Source of the DNA: Acetatifactor sp.
GTDB lineage: Bacteria; Bacillota; Clostridia; Lachnospirales; Lachnospiraceae
Direction of reading: 5' to 3'
Length of the DNA: 35,697 nt
Assembly: GCA_018385425.1 (NCBI GenBank)
Contig: JAHBAA010000036.1
Coordinates: forward strand, 1 to 35,697
The notes under the pieces were generated by a model that searched no databases, was not told the DNA's origin, and saw nothing but the letters and a program-made list of their open reading frames with translations. The position numbers and the translations under genes are program-made. Of the stretch, positions 16,518-23,839 are shown in pieces (position 1 is the first letter of the stretch; every line of letters starts with the position of its first letter).

Positions 16518-16895
16518 ATGGATATTAAGTATGTGAAGGATTGCGAACTGGAAAAATACATTACAGATATAATGTTGGATATAGGAGTCCCCGCACATTT
16601 GAAGGGATATCATTATCTGAGAGATGCGATCATGCTGTCCGGCAGAGATATGGAAGTGGTCAGCAGTGTGACGAAGCTTTTGTACCCCACCATCGCGAAG
16701 CACTTTAAGACAACCAATCAGAAGGTGGAGCGTGCCATCCGAAATGCGATTGAGGTTTCCTGGGAGAGGGGAAATTGCGAGACATTTGAGAAGATGTTTG
16801 GCTATTCGGCCGCAACTGGCAGGATGAGACCTACCAACAGTGAGTACATAGCCAGAATAGCGGACAAGGTTCGCCTGGACATCAAATCAATGTAG
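16518..16895 (+). CDS. Stand-alone Spo0A C-terminal DNA-binding domain protein
   Basis: The 125 residues cover the Spo0A DNA-binding effector domain and nothing else: 'ITDIMLDIGVPAHLKGYHYL', 'VTKLLYPTIAKHF', the recognition-helix region 'NQKVERAIRNAIEVSWERG' and 'TNSEYIARIADKVRLD' are all diagnostic. Full Spo0A has about 260 residues with an N-terminal phosphoacceptor receiver, absent here. The gene has its own promoter, a strong GGGGGAG ribosome site and its own terminator, so it is not a truncation product of a larger gene. It could bind 0A-like sites without phosphorylation control, or compete with or pair with full Spo0A; which is unknown. Confidence 0.93.
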   Translation: MDIKYVKDCELEKYITDIMLDIGVPAHLKGYHYLRDAIMLSGRDMEVVSSVTKLLYPTIAKHFKTTNQKVERAIRNAIEVSWERGNCETFEKMFGYSAATGRMRPTNSEYIARIADKVRLDIKSM

Positions 16896-16960
16896 AGAAC
16901 AAAGGGGTAACTTGTGATTGAGCTTAGGAAAAAGGCACTTGGACGAGGAACATTATTACA

Positions 16961-16989
16961 GGTCGGCAGCGAAGCTGCCGGCCGTTTTT
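16961..16989 (+). terminator. Rho-independent terminator after the Spo0A-domain gene
   Basis: A 10-bp GC-rich stem (16961-16970 with 16974-16983, one G-T pair) with a three-base loop is followed by GTTTTT. It separates this gene from the polysaccharide locus. Confidence 0.9.
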
Positions 16990-16991
16990 GC

Positions 16992-17020
16992 TTGTGTGAA
17001 GATAGGGAGTATGCTATAAT
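16992..17020 (+). promoter_or_regulatory. Promoter at the head of the polysaccharide locus
   Basis: TATAAT (17015-17020) is preceded by TGC (extended -10), with TTGTGT (16992-16997) 17 bases upstream. Transcription would begin only about 12 bases before the first ATG, giving a very short leader that contains GAGGTG as ribosome site. Confidence 0.75.
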
Positions 17021-17038
17021 GACTTGAGGTGTGCGCAT

Positions 17039-17932
17039 ATGTTTGAGAGATATAAAGTGACAGATTGGGTCCTAAACGGCCTGATTTTTTGTATAGGGGC
17101 CGCTGAGGCTGTACACTTGGTGTGCCTCTTCGGCGGCAGAACCGTTGGGTTTGGGAGCAGCTTGTTTATGGTGCTTGCAGCTTTTTGTGTGCTGCTGACG
17201 GTCGTGGCTTCCCTTTTTGCCGGAAAACGCAGGACCGAGGCAAAGCGGCGGGCAGGCTTCGGGGATCGTACCGAGAAGCTTCTGCTTGCAGCCTTTCTCT
17301 GCCTGGTTCTTCTGCAGCTGCTGTTCCCTCTTCTGCAGGGCAGTCGCTGTCTGGATGGAGATATGACGGTTGAGACGGTCGTCAGTTTTCTGCAGACCGA
17401 CGGAATCTATCGGGTAAATCCAATGACAGGTGCTGCTTACAGTGTGGGACTGCCCATGAGGATCAAGGTGCTTGGCCTGCCGTCCCTGTATACCTTTCTG
17501 TGCAGAACCTTTGGATGTGCACCGGACGTTTTTGTCTGGTATATCGTCCCGGCGGCAGTGTGCCTGTTTACATACTGCGGATTTGCCGGTCTGGCACATG
17601 GCCTGTTCCCGGAGGATCGAAAGAGGAGACTGCTCTTTCTGGTTTTAGTCAGTCTGCTGATCTTCTGCGGAAGTTACAGGTTTGGGATGGACGGCTTCGG
17701 ACTGCTGTTTTGCGGCTGGAGGGCTGTGACCATTCGCAACCTGATCCTGTTGCCCTATACCCTGTCGCTCTGCCTGAGAAAGAGGTACCCGGAGACCGTG
17801 CTCTGTGTGTTGGCTGAGGCCTGTATTACCTGGACCTTCTATGGATTGGGCATGTGCGCGGCAATGACAGTGCTGTTCTTTGCGGTTGACTGTGCCCGCA
17901 GTCATTTTGAAAGGAGGAGACGGGAATGTTGA
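17039..17932 (+). CDS. DUF6077-like polytopic membrane protein, N-terminal-half type
   Basis: This 297-residue protein has about seven to nine hydrophobic spans. A loop with 'DGDMTVETVVSFLQTDGIYR' then 'VNPMTGAAY', followed by membrane segments around 'YIVPAAVCLFTYCGFAGL' and 'LFPEDRKRRLLFLVL', resembles the first half of large DUF6077-type membrane proteins found near glycan genes in Lachnospiraceae (recognised from memory, not searched). ATG 17039 follows GAGGTG by 7 bases; an in-frame TTG at 17024 is upstream of the predicted ribosome site. Its end overlaps the next gene by 7 bases, and the next protein looks like the missing second half. Function is unknown; a transferase or transporter role on lipid-linked sugars would be a guess. 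Confidence 0.8.
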   Translation: MFERYKVTDWVLNGLIFCIGAAEAVHLVCLFGGRTVGFGSSLFMVLAAFCVLLTVVASLFAGKRRTEAKRRAGFGDRTEKLLLAAFLCLVLLQLLFPLLQGSRCLDGDMTVETVVSFLQTDGIYRVNPMTGAAYSVGLPMRIKVLGLPSLYTFLCRTFGCAPDVFVWYIVPAAVCLFTYCGFAGLAHGLFPEDRKRRLLFLVLVSLLIFCGSYRFGMDGFGLLFCGWRAVTIRNLILLPYTLSLCLRKRYPETVLCVLAEACITWTFYGLGMCAAMTVLFFAVDCARSHFERRRREC

Positions 17933-18738
17933 AGCTTCTCCAAACTGCGTGGACCGGCTGGCGTGACTTCACCACTGCCGGCAAACTTCCCGCACTTCTT
18001 CTCGCATTACTTCTCTTTGTGTGGTTCCGAAGCCGGAAGGAACGGGAGACGAAGACCTTTCTTCTCTATACCACGGTGACGACTGCTCTGTGCATCCTGC
18101 CCTTCACGGCGGCTTTCCTGATGCTGTATCAGACAAGGTTCTATGACTATGAGTGGATCTGGAGTCTGGTGCCGATGACTGCCATGATCGGTTTCGGAGG
18201 CGTGCTTCTGATCGAAGACTGTTCCCGGATGCTTCGCGGGAAGCGTGCCTGGGTCAGGGGAGCTTTTTTGGCGGCTCTCTGTGGCATCCTGGTGATCTGC
18301 AGCGGTTTTGGGCTGGGATCCTCCGGGTTCTCCGACGAGGCAGCACAGAGAGCGCAGGCACATGATATCTATACCTACCTGGAGGAGGCAATTCCCGGAC
18401 GTCATTACCGAATCTGGGCACCCAAAGAGATTCTGGCCTACAGCAGGGTAGGCTGGGCGGACTGTGATCCGCTGTACGGCAGAAATCTGTGGGACAGACA
18501 TCTGAACGCTTATACCTATGACACGTATCCGGAGGAGCTGGAACAGCTGGAGCTCTGGATCGACGGAGATCTGGAGCGGGGTGATTGGACGGATGAGAGA
18601 TGTGCCGAGTATCTCGCGGGAACGGATGTGACCTGTATCGTGCTTCCGGTGAGATTGGAAGGGGCAGTCGGTACCTTCGAGGAGGTTCTGGGGATTACTG
18701 CCAGCCCTCAGGGGGAATACTATATTATGATTCGATAG
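17926..18738 (+). CDS. Membrane protein with C-terminal soluble domain, probable partner or second half of the preceding protein
   Basis: I recognise no named domain with certainty. The 270-residue protein has about four N-terminal spans (roughly residues 22-35, 43-66, 79-96, 106-126), then a soluble region of about 140 residues ending 'TASPQGEYYIMIR', the kind of extracytoplasmic tail seen in GT-C-like and DUF6077-like proteins. ATG 17926 lies within the end of the preceding gene, with a strong AAAGGAGGAG site 6 bases upstream, so it is a true separate translation unit and not a sequencing split. Tight overlap implies equal expression and probably one complex. It is followed after 15 bases by a glycosyltransferase. 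Confidence 0.78.
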   Translation: MLKLLQTAWTGWRDFTTAGKLPALLLALLLFVWFRSRKERETKTFLLYTTVTTALCILPFTAAFLMLYQTRFYDYEWIWSLVPMTAMIGFGGVLLIEDCSRMLRGKRAWVRGAFLAALCGILVICSGFGLGSSGFSDEAAQRAQAHDIYTYLEEAIPGRHYRIWAPKEILAYSRVGWADCDPLYGRNLWDRHLNAYTYDTYPEELEQLELWIDGDLERGDWTDERCAEYLAGTDVTCIVLPVRLEGAVGTFEEVLGITASPQGEYYIMIR

Positions 18739-18753
18739 AGATGGAGCGAAGAT

Positions 18754-19515
18754 ATGACGGAATTGGTGAGCATCATTGTGCCGGTATATAATGCGGAAAA
18801 GTTTATTCTCCGGACGATCCTTTGCGTGGAGGCGCAGACTTATAAAAACTGGGAGCTGCTGCTGGTGGCCGATTCCTGTACGGACAATACGGTGCAGGTG
18901 ATCACAGACTATCTGGCACAGTCCGGAAGCGAAAAGGTCCGGCTGATTCTCCAGGAGAAAAATTCCGGTGCCGCAGCGGCGAGAAACCGTGGTCTCTCGG
19001 AGGCTGAGGGGAGATTTATCGCATATCTGGACGCAGATGATCTGTGGGTTCCGGAGAAGCTGGAGAAAACGCTACGGTTTCTGGAGGAGAAGGACGCCGG
19101 ATTTGTGTTTACCGGGTATGAGTTTGCGGATGAATCCGGTGAGGGCACGGGCAAGGTGGTTCACGTGCCGGAAACCATAAGCTACGCACAGGCTCTGAAG
19201 AATACCACGATTTTTACATCTACTGTCATGTTTGATACAGAGAAAATCGCCAAGGCTAAGCTGAATATGCCAGAGATCAAGAGCGAGGATACAGCGCTCT
19301 GGTGGAGAGTCCTTCGGGAGGAAAAGTGTCTGGCATACGGCCTGGATGAAAATCTGGTGAAATATCGCCGAAGCGGGAACACACTGTCCTCCAACAAGGT
19401 GGAGGCGGTGCGAAGGATCTGGAATCTGTACCGCAGGGCGGAAGGGCTTGGAGTTGTCAACAGCCTTTGGAATTGTCTGTTTTGGGCTGTGAGAGCGGTC
19501 AAGAGAAGGGTTTAG
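18754..19515 (+). CDS. Family 2 glycosyltransferase
   Basis: This GT-A fold glycosyltransferase of 253 residues has 'VSIIVPVYNAEKFI' at the start, 'NSGAAAARNRGLSEA', the metal-binding 'YLDADDLW' (DAD at 93-95), and the acceptor-side acidic motif 'EDTALWWRVL'. It has no clear membrane span, so it acts in the cytoplasm, probably adding one sugar to the lipid-linked repeat unit. Donor and linkage cannot be predicted. It is the last gene before a 124-base spacer that carries a new promoter and four phased repeats. The start is ATG 18754; the upstream GGAGCGAAG gives a moderate ribosome site. Confidence 0.92.
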   Translation: MTELVSIIVPVYNAEKFILRTILCVEAQTYKNWELLLVADSCTDNTVQVITDYLAQSGSEKVRLILQEKNSGAAAARNRGLSEAEGRFIAYLDADDLWVPEKLEKTLRFLEEKDAGFVFTGYEFADESGEGTGKVVHVPETISYAQALKNTTIFTSTVMFDTEKIAKAKLNMPEIKSEDTALWWRVLREEKCLAYGLDENLVKYRRSGNTLSSNKVEAVRRIWNLYRRAEGLGVVNSLWNCLFWAVRAVKRRV

Positions 19516-19524
19516 CCGGAAAAA

Positions 19525-19568
19525 CTGAAGAAATTCTGAAGATTCCGTGAAGGTTTTTTGAAGTTTTT
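19525..19568 (+). repeat. Four direct repeats of TGAAG with exact 11-bp period (putative operator)
   Basis: TGAAG occurs at 19526, 19537, 19548 and 19559, each exactly 11 bp from the last, so all face the same side of the helix. The 11-bp units are CTGAAGAAATT, CTGAAGATTCC, GTGAAGGTTTT and TTGAAGTTTTT: a conserved 6-mer followed by an A/T-rich spacer, as in PhoB/PhoP-type boxes. The array ends about 10-15 bases before the proposed -35. An inverted repeat (GGAAAAACT 19518-19526 with AGTTTTTCC 19562-19570) brackets it. Confidence 0.65.
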
Positions 19569-19577
19569 CCCGATCAC

Positions 19578-19606
19578 TATACGAATGATATTTGTCGTGA
19601 TACAAT
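19578..19606 (+). promoter_or_regulatory. Promoter of the phosphoglycosyltransferase gene
   Basis: TACAAT (19601-19606) is preceded by TGA, giving an extended -10; the -35 at 17-base spacing is weak (TATACG, 3 of 6). A weak -35 behind a phased repeat array suits an activator-dependent promoter. Confidence 0.65.
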
Positions 19607-19639
19607 GAATTGCGATATTGCTTTGGAGGTAGTTTTGCT

Positions 19640-21076
19640 GTGAATGCTGATACAAACGAAAAGAGAATCCGGAAGAGAGAGGGAAGTAAGCGCCTGATCA
19701 ATTTGGGACTGGTGGGACTGTGCATCGGACTGGAGATAGGCGTGTTCGCTTATTATTGGGAGACCTATTTTAAACTGAATCTGGTTATGGAACTGCGGAA
19801 TCTCTATTCAAAAGCGACCTTTGCCCAGATCACTCTCTATGCGGTGATTCTTCTGTTCCTGTCAGCAACCTATGGAGGAATGCGGCTGGGGTACCAGAAG
19901 AATGCTGAGATCGTTTTCTCTCAGGTGCTGTCTACCGTTATGGCAGATATGGTGCTGTATCTGCAGCTGTCTCTGATGGCACGGCAGCTGTTTGTCCCCA
20001 AAGTGTTTTTCATTATGTTCGGAGTGCAGGTGCTGATCGTCATTGCCTACGTCAATGTGGCAAACCGTCTGTACAGGCATCTGTTCCCGCCCAGGAAGCT
20101 GCTTTTGATTCACGGAGACAGACCCTATCAGGAGCTGTGCGATAAGTTTGAGAGCAGAAGTGACAAATATGTGGTGACAAAGCGTCTCTCTGTGAAGCTG
20201 GGCTACGAGAAGCTCTGCAAGGAGATCATGGACGCCTATGATTCCAATGAGTGTAATGCCGTGGTGCTGGGTGACATCTCTGTCCAGGACAGGGGACCGC
20301 TGCTGAAGTTTTGCTACGGTAAGTCCATCCGGGTATATCTTCTGCCCAAGATCACCGATGTCATTCTGACCGGAGCCGAGGAACTGCATGTGTTTGACAC
20401 CCCGCTTCTCCTGACAAGAGAGTACAGCCTGACGGTGGAACAGTGCTTTTTCAAGAGAATGATCGATATTCTGGGCTCCCTGATCTTGATCGTACCGGCG
20501 GCCCCGATCATGCTGATCACCGCCATTGTGATCAAATTGTATGACGGCGGCCCGGTGCTGTACAAGCAGGTGCGCTGCACCAAGGATCAGAGAGAATTCT
20601 ATATTATGAAGTTCCGCAGTATGCGGACCGATGCGGAAAAGGACGGCGTGGCGAGGCTGGCATCCAAAAATGATGACCGGATCACACCGGTGGGCAGGTT
20701 CATTCGAAAGTGCAGAATCGATGAGCTTCCCCAGCTGTTCAATATTCTGAAGGGTGATATGTCCTTTATCGGTCCCAGACCGGAACGCCCGGAGATCATT
20801 GCCCAGTACCTGGAGGTGATGCCGGAATTTGCCCTGCGCATGAAGGTGAAGGCGGGACTGGCCGGCTTTGCCCAGATCTATGGCAAGTATAATACCACCC
20901 CTTATGATAAGCTGAAGCTGGATCTCACATATATCCAGAACTATTCCATCTGGATGGATTTAAAACTGATGCTGCTGACCATTAAGATACTGTTCTGGCC
21001 GGACAGCACGGAAGGCGTAGAGGCCGAACAGGTGACGGCGCTGAAGACGCAGCAGGCGGAGAGAAACAAAAAGTGA
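19640..21076 (+). CDS. Polyprenyl phosphoglycosyltransferase (WbaP/EpsL-like initiating sugar transferase)
   Basis: This enzyme would start glycan assembly by moving a sugar-phosphate from a nucleotide sugar to undecaprenyl phosphate. The 478-residue protein has four N-terminal spans, a cytoplasmic CoA-binding-like domain, then the bacterial sugar-transferase domain: membrane re-entrant helix around 'RMIDILGSLILIVPAAPI', 'GGPVLYKQVRCTKDQREFYI', 'MKFRSMRTDAEKDG', the catalytic Asp-Glu in 'RIDELPQLFNIL', 'GDMSFIGPRPERPEI', and 'VKAGLAGFAQIYGKY'. GTG 19640 is chosen because GGAGGT ends 9 bases before it; an earlier TTG at 19610 lacks a ribosome site. The gene opens a second transcription unit with its own regulated-looking promoter. 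Confidence 0.95.
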   Translation: MNADTNEKRIRKREGSKRLINLGLVGLCIGLEIGVFAYYWETYFKLNLVMELRNLYSKATFAQITLYAVILLFLSATYGGMRLGYQKNAEIVFSQVLSTVMADMVLYLQLSLMARQLFVPKVFFIMFGVQVLIVIAYVNVANRLYRHLFPPRKLLLIHGDRPYQELCDKFESRSDKYVVTKRLSVKLGYEKLCKEIMDAYDSNECNAVVLGDISVQDRGPLLKFCYGKSIRVYLLPKITDVILTGAEELHVFDTPLLLTREYSLTVEQCFFKRMIDILGSLILIVPAAPIMLITAIVIKLYDGGPVLYKQVRCTKDQREFYIMKFRSMRTDAEKDGVARLASKNDDRITPVGRFIRKCRIDELPQLFNILKGDMSFIGPRPERPEIIAQYLEVMPEFALRMKVKAGLAGFAQIYGKYNTTPYDKLKLDLTYIQNYSIWMDLKLMLLTIKILFWPDSTEGVEAEQVTALKTQQAERNKK

Positions 21077-21109
21077 GCAGTGTGACGAATCCTCCAAAGG
21101 AGAGTAGCT

Positions 21110-22189
21110 ATGGTTGAAGAGAGAGAAGATGCGTATTTGAGGGAACCGTTCAATCTGAAATGGTTCCTGATGCAGGAGCTGTCTGCCTGGTATGTGTTCC
21201 TGCTGGGAACAGTGATCGGGGCCCTGCTTTTTGGGGGCGGCTATTTTCTGGTCAAGGTAGTACTTCCTTCTGCCAGAGATTATCAGGCCGAGACGGTGTA
21301 TTATCTGGAGTATACCGAGAATCCGTACGATCAGGATCCCAGCCTTACGGATCCCTACTTCTATTTCAATGAATATACGCTGAACCAATGGATCCATTCG
21401 GATTTCTTTCTGGAGACAGTCAATCGTTATGTGGAGAAACCGTTGTCCGAGCTGGAACTGGCCGACTATGTGACAGTGATCTTGCCGGCGGATGTGAGAA
21501 TGCAGACCCTTCGGGTGGTGACGTCAGATCCAAAGCTGACCAATGATCTTACGGCGGCTTACCTGGAGGCACTGCCGAAATTCGGGGAACAACAGAGAGA
21601 GTATCTCTCCATTCGTGCGGTGGATATTCCGGAGCAGGCGTATCTGGTCAAAGCGGATGTGCGGACGGCCCGGGCGGTTCTGCTTGGGGCAGTGCTGGGT
21701 CTGTTCTTTACCTTTATGGTTCGGACGCTTCTTTTTTTGATGGACACGAGAGTGTGGCTTCCGGAACAGTTGAGCGGCAGATACGGTTTGAAGGTTCTGG
21801 GCTGTGATTGCCTGCCGGAACTGAAGGAGAATGTTGCTTATCTGTGCCGGGACAAAAAACAGGTTGGGGTGACGGGCGTGGATGATACGCCGAATCTTGC
21901 CCGGGTGTGTGAGACTCTGGCTGCGCTGGATGACACTACAGAGTTTATTCCCATCCCTTCCTTTGAACAGGCACCGGAAGGTGCAGCGTCCCTGCGGCAG
22001 ATGGATGGGGTATTGCTGGCGGTGTCCTGGGGAACTGTCTCCGGCAGTCTGATCAGCCGCCTGCTTGCAAATCTTCAGACACAGGATGTACCGGTGGACG
22101 GTGCCATTCTGTGGGACGCAGACGAAAAGACGCTGAACCGCTACTATTTTGGAACTTCTGAGAACGGATTTTCGAAAGAGAAACAATGA
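21110..22189 (+). CDS. Wzz-like polysaccharide co-polymerase fused to a degenerate BY-kinase-like domain
   Basis: The layout is that of a chain-length regulator with tyrosine kinase: first span at about residues 28-51, an extracytoplasmic region to about 185, a second span at about 186-206, then a cytoplasmic domain to residue 359. In the cytoplasmic part, the place of Walker A reads 'VGVTGVDDTPNLARVCETLA' with no GKS/GKT, while the later strand 'MDGVLLAVSWGTVSGSLI' and 'VDGAILWDAD' follow the Walker B and end of BY-kinase domains. There is no Tyr cluster at the C-terminus. It probably sets chain length or organises the assembly machine without kinase activity. It comes right after the initiating transferase. 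The fold of the last third is inferred from pattern only. Confidence 0.78.
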   Translation: MVEEREDAYLREPFNLKWFLMQELSAWYVFLLGTVIGALLFGGGYFLVKVVLPSARDYQAETVYYLEYTENPYDQDPSLTDPYFYFNEYTLNQWIHSDFFLETVNRYVEKPLSELELADYVTVILPADVRMQTLRVVTSDPKLTNDLTAAYLEALPKFGEQQREYLSIRAVDIPEQAYLVKADVRTARAVLLGAVLGLFFTFMVRTLLFLMDTRVWLPEQLSGRYGLKVLGCDCLPELKENVAYLCRDKKQVGVTGVDDTPNLARVCETLAALDDTTEFIPIPSFEQAPEGAASLRQMDGVLLAVSWGTVSGSLISRLLANLQTQDVPVDGAILWDADEKTLNRYYFGTSENGFSKEKQ

Positions 22190-22208
22190 GGATCGGAAGG
22201 TACCCTGT

Positions 22209-23015
22209 ATGGCAGTACAACTATTGGTATCCTGCGTCAATGCGGATATCCCGGAATTGATCAAAAAAATGAAGATTCAGTCCCCGGCTGTGATCGTGAA
22301 TCAGTGTGACAGGGACGGTGAGGAGCACCTTACCACCCCGGCAGGTGAGATTCATGTATTGTATCGGAAGGAGCGCGGAGTCGGTGCAAGCAGAAACCTG
22401 GCATTGGAGAGATCCTGCCGGGATATTTGCATTTTCAGCGATGAAGATATTGTGTATGAGGCAGGGTATGCAGCACGCATCGAGGAGGAGTTTGCCGCCC
22501 ATCCGGAGGCGGACGGACTGCTGTTTCAGGTGGAGGTGGATCCATCCCGCAAGACCTATCAGAACGATTCCTTCGGGCCCGTGAACAGGTTTAACTGCGG
22601 CAGGTACCCTGCATACAGCATGGCTTTCCGCACCGAAAAGCTTCACGCCGCCGGGGCACATTTCTCCCTGCTGTTCGGGGGAGGAGCTCCCTACAGCAAC
22701 GGGGAGGACAGTCTGTTTATCAGAGACTGCATTCGGGCCGGATTGAAGCTGTATAAGACTCCGGTATGTATCGGGGAGGAGATTCCCAGACCATCCACCT
22801 GGTTTACCGGCTACCATGAGAAATTTTTCTTTGACCGAGGGGTGCTGTACCACTTCCTGTACGGCAGGGCAGCGCATCTGTGGGGATTTCGCTTTGTCTT
22901 CTGCAAACGACACCTGATGTGCCGGGAGATTCCCTGGGGAAAAGCACTGAGGCTTCTGTACAAGGGCATCCGGGAGGGAAGAGAAATCGATGAGAGAGGA
23001 ACCGTGGGAAGATGA
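22209..23015 (+). CDS. Glycosyltransferase, family 2-like (divergent)
   Basis: The 268-residue protein has a GT-A core recognisable by 'KERGVGASRNLALERS', the acidic motif 'IFSDEDIVYEAG' (DED at 78-80) and the later 'NGEDSLFIRDCI' acceptor-side motif. The N-terminus 'VQLLVSCVNADIPELIKKM' is unlike the usual 'SVIVPVYN' start and resembles a subgroup in capsule loci. ATG 22209 follows GGAAGGT by 7 bases; the longer reading from 22149 overlaps the preceding gene and is rejected. The stop overlaps the next start (ATGA), so it is translationally coupled to the following glycosyltransferase. Cytoplasmic; donor sugar unknown. Confidence 0.83.
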   Translation: MAVQLLVSCVNADIPELIKKMKIQSPAVIVNQCDRDGEEHLTTPAGEIHVLYRKERGVGASRNLALERSCRDICIFSDEDIVYEAGYAARIEEEFAAHPEADGLLFQVEVDPSRKTYQNDSFGPVNRFNCGRYPAYSMAFRTEKLHAAGAHFSLLFGGGAPYSNGEDSLFIRDCIRAGLKLYKTPVCIGEEIPRPSTWFTGYHEKFFFDRGVLYHFLYGRAAHLWGFRFVFCKRHLMCREIPWGKALRLLYKGIREGREIDERGTVGR

Positions 23016-23824
23016 AATTCAGTGTGATTACGGTCTGCCTGAATGCAGGTGATCTGCTGTGGAAGACAGCTGAAACCGTACTGAACCAGACCTATACGGA
23101 CTGGGAGCTGCTCATCAAGGATGGCGGCTCAGAGGACGGCTCGGTGGACAGACTGAGGGAAAAACTGGCGGAATTCTATCCGGCACTGCAGGATAAAGTA
23201 AAGATCTGCACGGAGCCGGACAAAAGTATTTATGATGCCATGAACCAGGCCGTGCAGCACGCCTCGGGGGAGTACTTCTATTTTTTGAATTGTGGAGATC
23301 TGTTATATTCCGCAGAAGCATTGGCCGAACTTGCGGAGCAGATGCAGGATAAGACAGGGGCGCTGATCTTCTACGGAGACGTATACGACAAGCTGCGGGG
23401 CAGTGTGGTGCGCTCCAATCCGAAAATCAATGATTTTGCCTGCTACAGACATGTGCCCTGCCATCAGGCATGCGTTTATCACAGAGAACTGTTTGCCGAG
23501 AGGGGCTATCTTTTGGAGTATCGGGTGCGGGCTGACTATGAGCATTTCCTGTGGAGCTATTTTGTGAAGAAAGCAAACCCCACCTATCTTCCGGTTGTTC
23601 TGGCTGAATACGAGGGTGGAGGTTTTTCCGAGACCGAAGAAAACAGAGCACGGTCCGCCAGGGAACACCGGCAGATCGTCTCGCACTACATGGGGAAGGG
23701 ACAGGTGCTCTGTTACCGGCTCCTGATGCTTCTTACCCTGCAGCCGCTGCGCACCTTTGCGGCGGAAAACCGGGTGATGGGAAAGTGGTATCAGCGCTTA
23801 AAGAGAGCGATCTATGACAGATAG
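23012..23824 (+). CDS. Family 2 glycosyltransferase (WcaE-like)
   Basis: The 270-residue protein begins 'FSVITVCLNAGDLLWKTAET', continues with 'TDWELLIKDGGSEDGS' and 'EPDKSIYDAMNQAVQHASGE', a set typical of the WcaE-like subgroup. The metal motif is 'FLNCGDLLY' (residues about 91-99), an N-x-G-D form of DxD usual in that subgroup rather than a loss. No clear membrane span. ATG 23012 overlaps the stop of the preceding gene. A cytoplasmic role adding one sugar to the repeat unit is inferred from family and place. Confidence 0.9.
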   Translation: MKFSVITVCLNAGDLLWKTAETVLNQTYTDWELLIKDGGSEDGSVDRLREKLAEFYPALQDKVKICTEPDKSIYDAMNQAVQHASGEYFYFLNCGDLLYSAEALAELAEQMQDKTGALIFYGDVYDKLRGSVVRSNPKINDFACYRHVPCHQACVYHRELFAERGYLLEYRVRADYEHFLWSYFVKKANPTYLPVVLAEYEGGGFSETEENRARSAREHRQIVSHYMGKGQVLCYRLLMLLTLQPLRTFAAENRVMGKWYQRLKRAIYDR

Positions 23825-23839
23825 AGAGGGGAGAAGAAC

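Noticed and set aside
22149-22208. Upstream start for the glycosyltransferase at 22209
   Set aside because: It overlaps the Wzz-like gene by 41 bases and has no ribosome site; ATG 22209 has a good one.
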